Assembly (NCBI GenBank): GCA_934511165.1
Contig: CAKSWA010000065.1
Span: 1 to 6,322 of the forward strand
Source: an uncultured Oscillospiraceae bacterium
GTDB taxonomy: Bacteria > Bacillota > Clostridia > Oscillospirales > Oscillospiraceae
Reading direction: 5' to 3'
Length of the DNA: 6,322 nucleotides
Position numbers and translations under genes: made by a program. Position 1 is the stretch's first letter. The number at the start of each line of letters is the position of its first letter. Below, piece after piece: positions 4,343-6,322 of the stretch. Under the pieces are notes generated by a model. It was given only the letters and a program-made list of their open reading frames with translations, searched no databases and had not been told where the DNA came from.

Positions 4343-6058
4343 ATGAAAATGAAAAAAATTACGGCGCTATTCCTTGTTATCGCGCTGCTTTCTGCGATTC
4401 TCAGCGGCTGCGGCGCAGATGGTATCGCGATCAGCGGGACTACCCGCGGCAGCAGCGTGAGCGAAGCGCTCTCCTCTGCGCTCAGCACGGCAGGAGGTGC
4501 GGAGCTGCGCATGGCAGCCGACGGCGTCCACGCCGATGTGGATTACGCCGATATGACCTGGTATGTCTATGATACCGGGGAATTCCTCGATAAGGCCGCC
4601 CAGCTTGGCGAAACGGCGGACGGCGGCGCGGCGATCGAGCTCTACGACTGGCTGATGGCGGAATACGCGAAAGCGTATACGCTCGATAATCTCGCCTATA
4701 TCGACCTTTACGCCCATCCGGGCGATGAATCGATCAGCGATGCCTGCCAGCAGCTCGATGTCGCTCTCAACGATCTGATCGACGCGCTCTGCGTCGCTCT
4801 TTCCGACGCACTGGACGGCCCGGCGGGGAAAGCGCTGGAAAACTACATCGGCTCGGACAAGGCGGAGGCGCTGCGCGGCTACGACGAGCAGACCGACCGC
4901 GAGCGCGAGATCGCCGAGCGCATCTCGGAGCTGACGCTGCAATACAATGCGCTCATTATGGAGGATCTGAGCTTCGGCGAGGAGACGGAGAAGATCGGCG
5001 CGCTCTATCGCGAACTGGTGGATCTCCACAACGAGGAAGCGCAGCTGGCCGGATACGACAGCTATGCCGATTACGCCTACGAGATAAGCTATGGCCGCGA
5101 CTTTACGCCCGACGACGCTGCGGCGCTGTGTGAAGCCGTAAAGCCGTATGCGAAGGAGTATTTCTCCTCGCTCTACTCGCATGAAGCAACGTATACCGAT
5201 TTTTCCGTGGATACCGATCTCTCTGCGCAGGAGCTCGTCGGCCTTATTACAAAATATATGCTGCGCGTCTCCGACGGGGCGTCGGAAGCCGCCGCGTATA
5301 TGAAGCAGCACGGGCTCTACTTCATGGATAGCGCCGACCGCGTCAGCGACCTTGGCTTTACCACGACGCTCGACCAATACAACGCGCCGTTTATTTATCT
5401 TGCTCTCTACGGGAACGAGTACGACATCCAGAGTATGTTCCACGAGTTTGGGCATTATTACGATGCGTATGTGAACCCCATCCCCGATGTCCTGCTGAGC
5501 GTCGGCTCGCTCGATATCTTTGAGATCCACTCCACCGGCATGGAAGCGCTCTCCACCGGCTGGTATGGCGAAATTTACGGGGAAGAGGCCGGGCTTGCCC
5601 GCATCAAATTCCTGGATAATGCGCTCTATACGGTCTTTACGGGCTGCCTGTTTGACGAATTCCAGCGCGTGGTCTACGCCGATCCGACCCTGACGCCGGA
5701 GCAGATCAGCCAGACATTCACGGCCATCGCGCGCTCCTACGGCCTGCGTACCTACAGCCGCGACTTTTCGCACTACTGGATGCAGGTCAGCCACAACTTT
5801 GAATCGCCCTTCTACTATATCAGCTACGCCGTGAGCATGCTTGCCTCGCTGCAGATGTATGAGATGGCGGAGAACGACTGGGCGGAGGCAGCGGACTTTT
5901 ATAACGATCTTGTCTCGCTCGGCGCTTATGACTACACCTACTGTGAGCTACTCGACAAGGTTGGTCTTGAATGCTTCACCGACGGCCTGCCCGCGTGCGT
6001 TCCGCAGGCGGTGCAGGACATGGAAGCGCTCTGCCTCGCGTGGGACGAGGCGGCGTGA
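4343..6058 (+). CDS. Lipoprotein M3-family zinc oligoendopeptidase (PepF-like)
   Basis: 571-aa precursor of a metallopeptidase that cleaves short peptides, predicted to be anchored on the outer face of the membrane. A lysine-rich start, a hydrophobic stretch (6-20) and a lipobox LSGC (20-23) mark a lipoprotein signal with Cys23 as acylation site. The M3 active site is HEFGH (367-371), with zinc ligands His367 and His371 and catalytic Glu368. The third ligand is inferred to be Glu394 in DIFEIHSTGME (391-401), which lines up with the E-x-x-S motif of the family. A C-terminal block, SHNFESPFYYISY (483-495), matches the conserved His/Tyr substrate-binding region. Length and motif order suit PepF/M3B enzymes. 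Starts at GTG 4334 or ATG 4337, 4343 or 4349 are all in frame; 4343 is preferred because GGGTGA (4332-4337) precedes it at usable spacing. Secreted PepF-like enzymes probably supply peptides for uptake; here no peptide transporter is adjacent. Confidence 0.9.
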   Translation: MKMKKITALFLVIALLSAILSGCGADGIAISGTTRGSSVSEALSSALSTAGGAELRMAADGVHADVDYADMTWYVYDTGEFLDKAAQLGETADGGAAIELYDWLMAEYAKAYTLDNLAYIDLYAHPGDESISDACQQLDVALNDLIDALCVALSDALDGPAGKALENYIGSDKAEALRGYDEQTDREREIAERISELTLQYNALIMEDLSFGEETEKIGALYRELVDLHNEEAQLAGYDSYADYAYEISYGRDFTPDDAAALCEAVKPYAKEYFSSLYSHEATYTDFSVDTDLSAQELVGLITKYMLRVSDGASEAAAYMKQHGLYFMDSADRVSDLGFTTTLDQYNAPFIYLALYGNEYDIQSMFHEFGHYYDAYVNPIPDVLLSVGSLDIFEIHSTGMEALSTGWYGEIYGEEAGLARIKFLDNALYTVFTGCLFDEFQRVVYADPTLTPEQISQTFTAIARSYGLRTYSRDFSHYWMQVSHNFESPFYYISYAVSMLASLQMYEMAENDWAEAADFYNDLVSLGAYDYTYCELLDKVGLECFTDGLPACVPQAVQDMEALCLAWDEAA

Positions 6059-6073
6059 ATGCCGGTCGGAAAG

Positions 6074-6201
6074 AAACCCCTCCGGCTTTTGCCTGCGGCA
6101 AAACCCACCTCCCCTGGCGAGGGGAGGCAAGCAGGTTTACAGAAAACGGTCCTGGCTCCCCTAACAGGGGAGCTGGCAGCGAAGCTGACTGAGGGGTTTT
6201 T
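6074..6201. repeat. Palindromic intergenic repeat element made of two inverted half-units
   Basis: Outer arms AAACCCCTC (6074-6082) and GAGGGGTTT (6191-6199) are exact inverted copies. Inside the left half are hairpins TTTTGCC/GGCAAAA (6087-6103) and CCTCCCCT/AGGGGAGG (6108-6127). Inside the right half are GCTCCCCT/AGGGGAGC (6155-6173) and CAGC/GCTG (6177-6187). Read inward from each end, both halves have the same order: AACCCCTC, small hairpin, CCA or CCAG, strong CTCCCCT stem. The element is non-coding and about 128 bp long, 15 bases after the peptidase stop codon. It resembles MITE-like or palindromic repeats dispersed between genes in GC-rich Clostridia (recalled, not searched). T residues at 6197-6201 after the outer arm might let it terminate peptidase transcription. 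Confidence 0.7.
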
Positions 6202-6222
6202 GAAATGATTTTAAAGACTCCC

Positions 6223-6250
6223 AAAGCGCCATCCATGCGGATGGCGCTTT
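6223..6250. terminator. Strong 12-bp hairpin, probable terminator
   Basis: AAAGCGCCATCC (6223-6234), loop ATGC, GGATGGCGCTTT (6239-6250): a perfect 12-bp stem about 165 bases after the peptidase stop. Only three T residues follow on either strand, so intrinsic termination would be modest, but position and stability fit a transcript end, possibly serving both strands. Confidence 0.55.
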
Positions 6251-6276
6251 CAGACTGTCAAAAAAGCCTCGCAGAG

Positions 6277-6296
6277 TTTGCGCCCGCAGGCGCAAA
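6277..6296. other. Small perfect hairpin near the window end
   Basis: TTTGCGCC (6277-6284), loop CGCA, GGCGCAAA (6289-6296). It has no adjacent T-tract on the plus strand. On the minus strand a run of six T residues (6266-6261) follows 10 bases later, too far for a textbook terminator. No gene is recognisable between 6251 and 6322; a 20-codon minus-strand open frame (6320-6261, stop TGA at 6260-6258) is too short to call. Confidence 0.4.
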
Positions 6297-6322
6297 TAGA
6301 GTATCAATCATTTTCTCCGGCG

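Noticed and set aside
4367..5794. A 475-codon open frame on the minus strand inside the M3 peptidase gene
   Set aside because: It is the antisense shadow of a GC-rich gene with strong codon bias. It has no family signature, no RBS, and lies fully opposite a gene with clear active-site motifs.
6074..6201. CRISPR-like repetition
   Set aside because: The repeats are inverted and make one palindromic element; there are no evenly spaced direct repeats with unique spacers.
6261..6320. A 20-codon open frame on the minus strand at the right edge, as the C-terminus of a partial gene
   Set aside because: Too short to distinguish from chance, and it contains a perfect hairpin. Kept only as part of a low-interest finding.

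Overview
The window is a GC-rich stretch of chromosome, probably from a Gram-positive anaerobe of the Clostridia (Oscillospirales/Ruminococcaceae-like). This rests on a ThiT-type thiamine transporter, which is a Firmicutes family, on high-GC codon use, on near-consensus sigma-A promoters, and on palindromic intergenic repeats of a kind I associate with gut Clostridia. The genus is an inference. I see four complete protein genes and no tRNA, rRNA, CRISPR array or complete mobile element.

Layout: (1) 1-113: a compound inverted repeat and, on the minus strand, a Shine-Dalgarno at the very edge that suggests a gene or insertion element starting just outside the window. (2) 114-851, minus strand: thiT, the thiamine-specific S component of an ECF transporter, with a full regulatory leader: promoter, TPP riboswitch aptamer, intrinsic terminator, RBS. 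(3) 881-3325, plus strand: a near-consensus promoter, a structured 5' leader holding a half-copy of an intergenic repeat, then a one-polypeptide ABC exporter (ATPase fused to a MacB/FtsX-like permease) whose ATPase has several non-canonical active-site positions. (4) 3330-3374: a perfect 19-bp bidirectional terminator shared with the convergent next gene. (5) 3373-4242, minus strand: a YihY/BrkB-family six-helix membrane protein that looks leaderless. (6) 4243-4342: a compact divergent promoter region. (7) 4343-6058, plus strand: a lipoprotein zinc oligopeptidase of family M3 (PepF-like). (8) 6059-6322: intergenic, with a roughly 128-bp inverted-dimer repeat element, a strong 12-bp hairpin and a further 8-bp hairpin.

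Each gene appears to have its own promoter, in a divergent/convergent/divergent arrangement, so this is a set of single-gene units and not an operon. They share an envelope theme (vitamin uptake, export or envelope ABC protein, membrane protein, surface peptidase), but nothing in the sequence links them functionally. I do not see a convincing new multi-gene system. The most interesting points are the degenerate ATPase of the ABC protein, the apparently leaderless membrane-protein gene, and the relation between the repeat half-unit in the ABC leader and the paired repeat at the right end.
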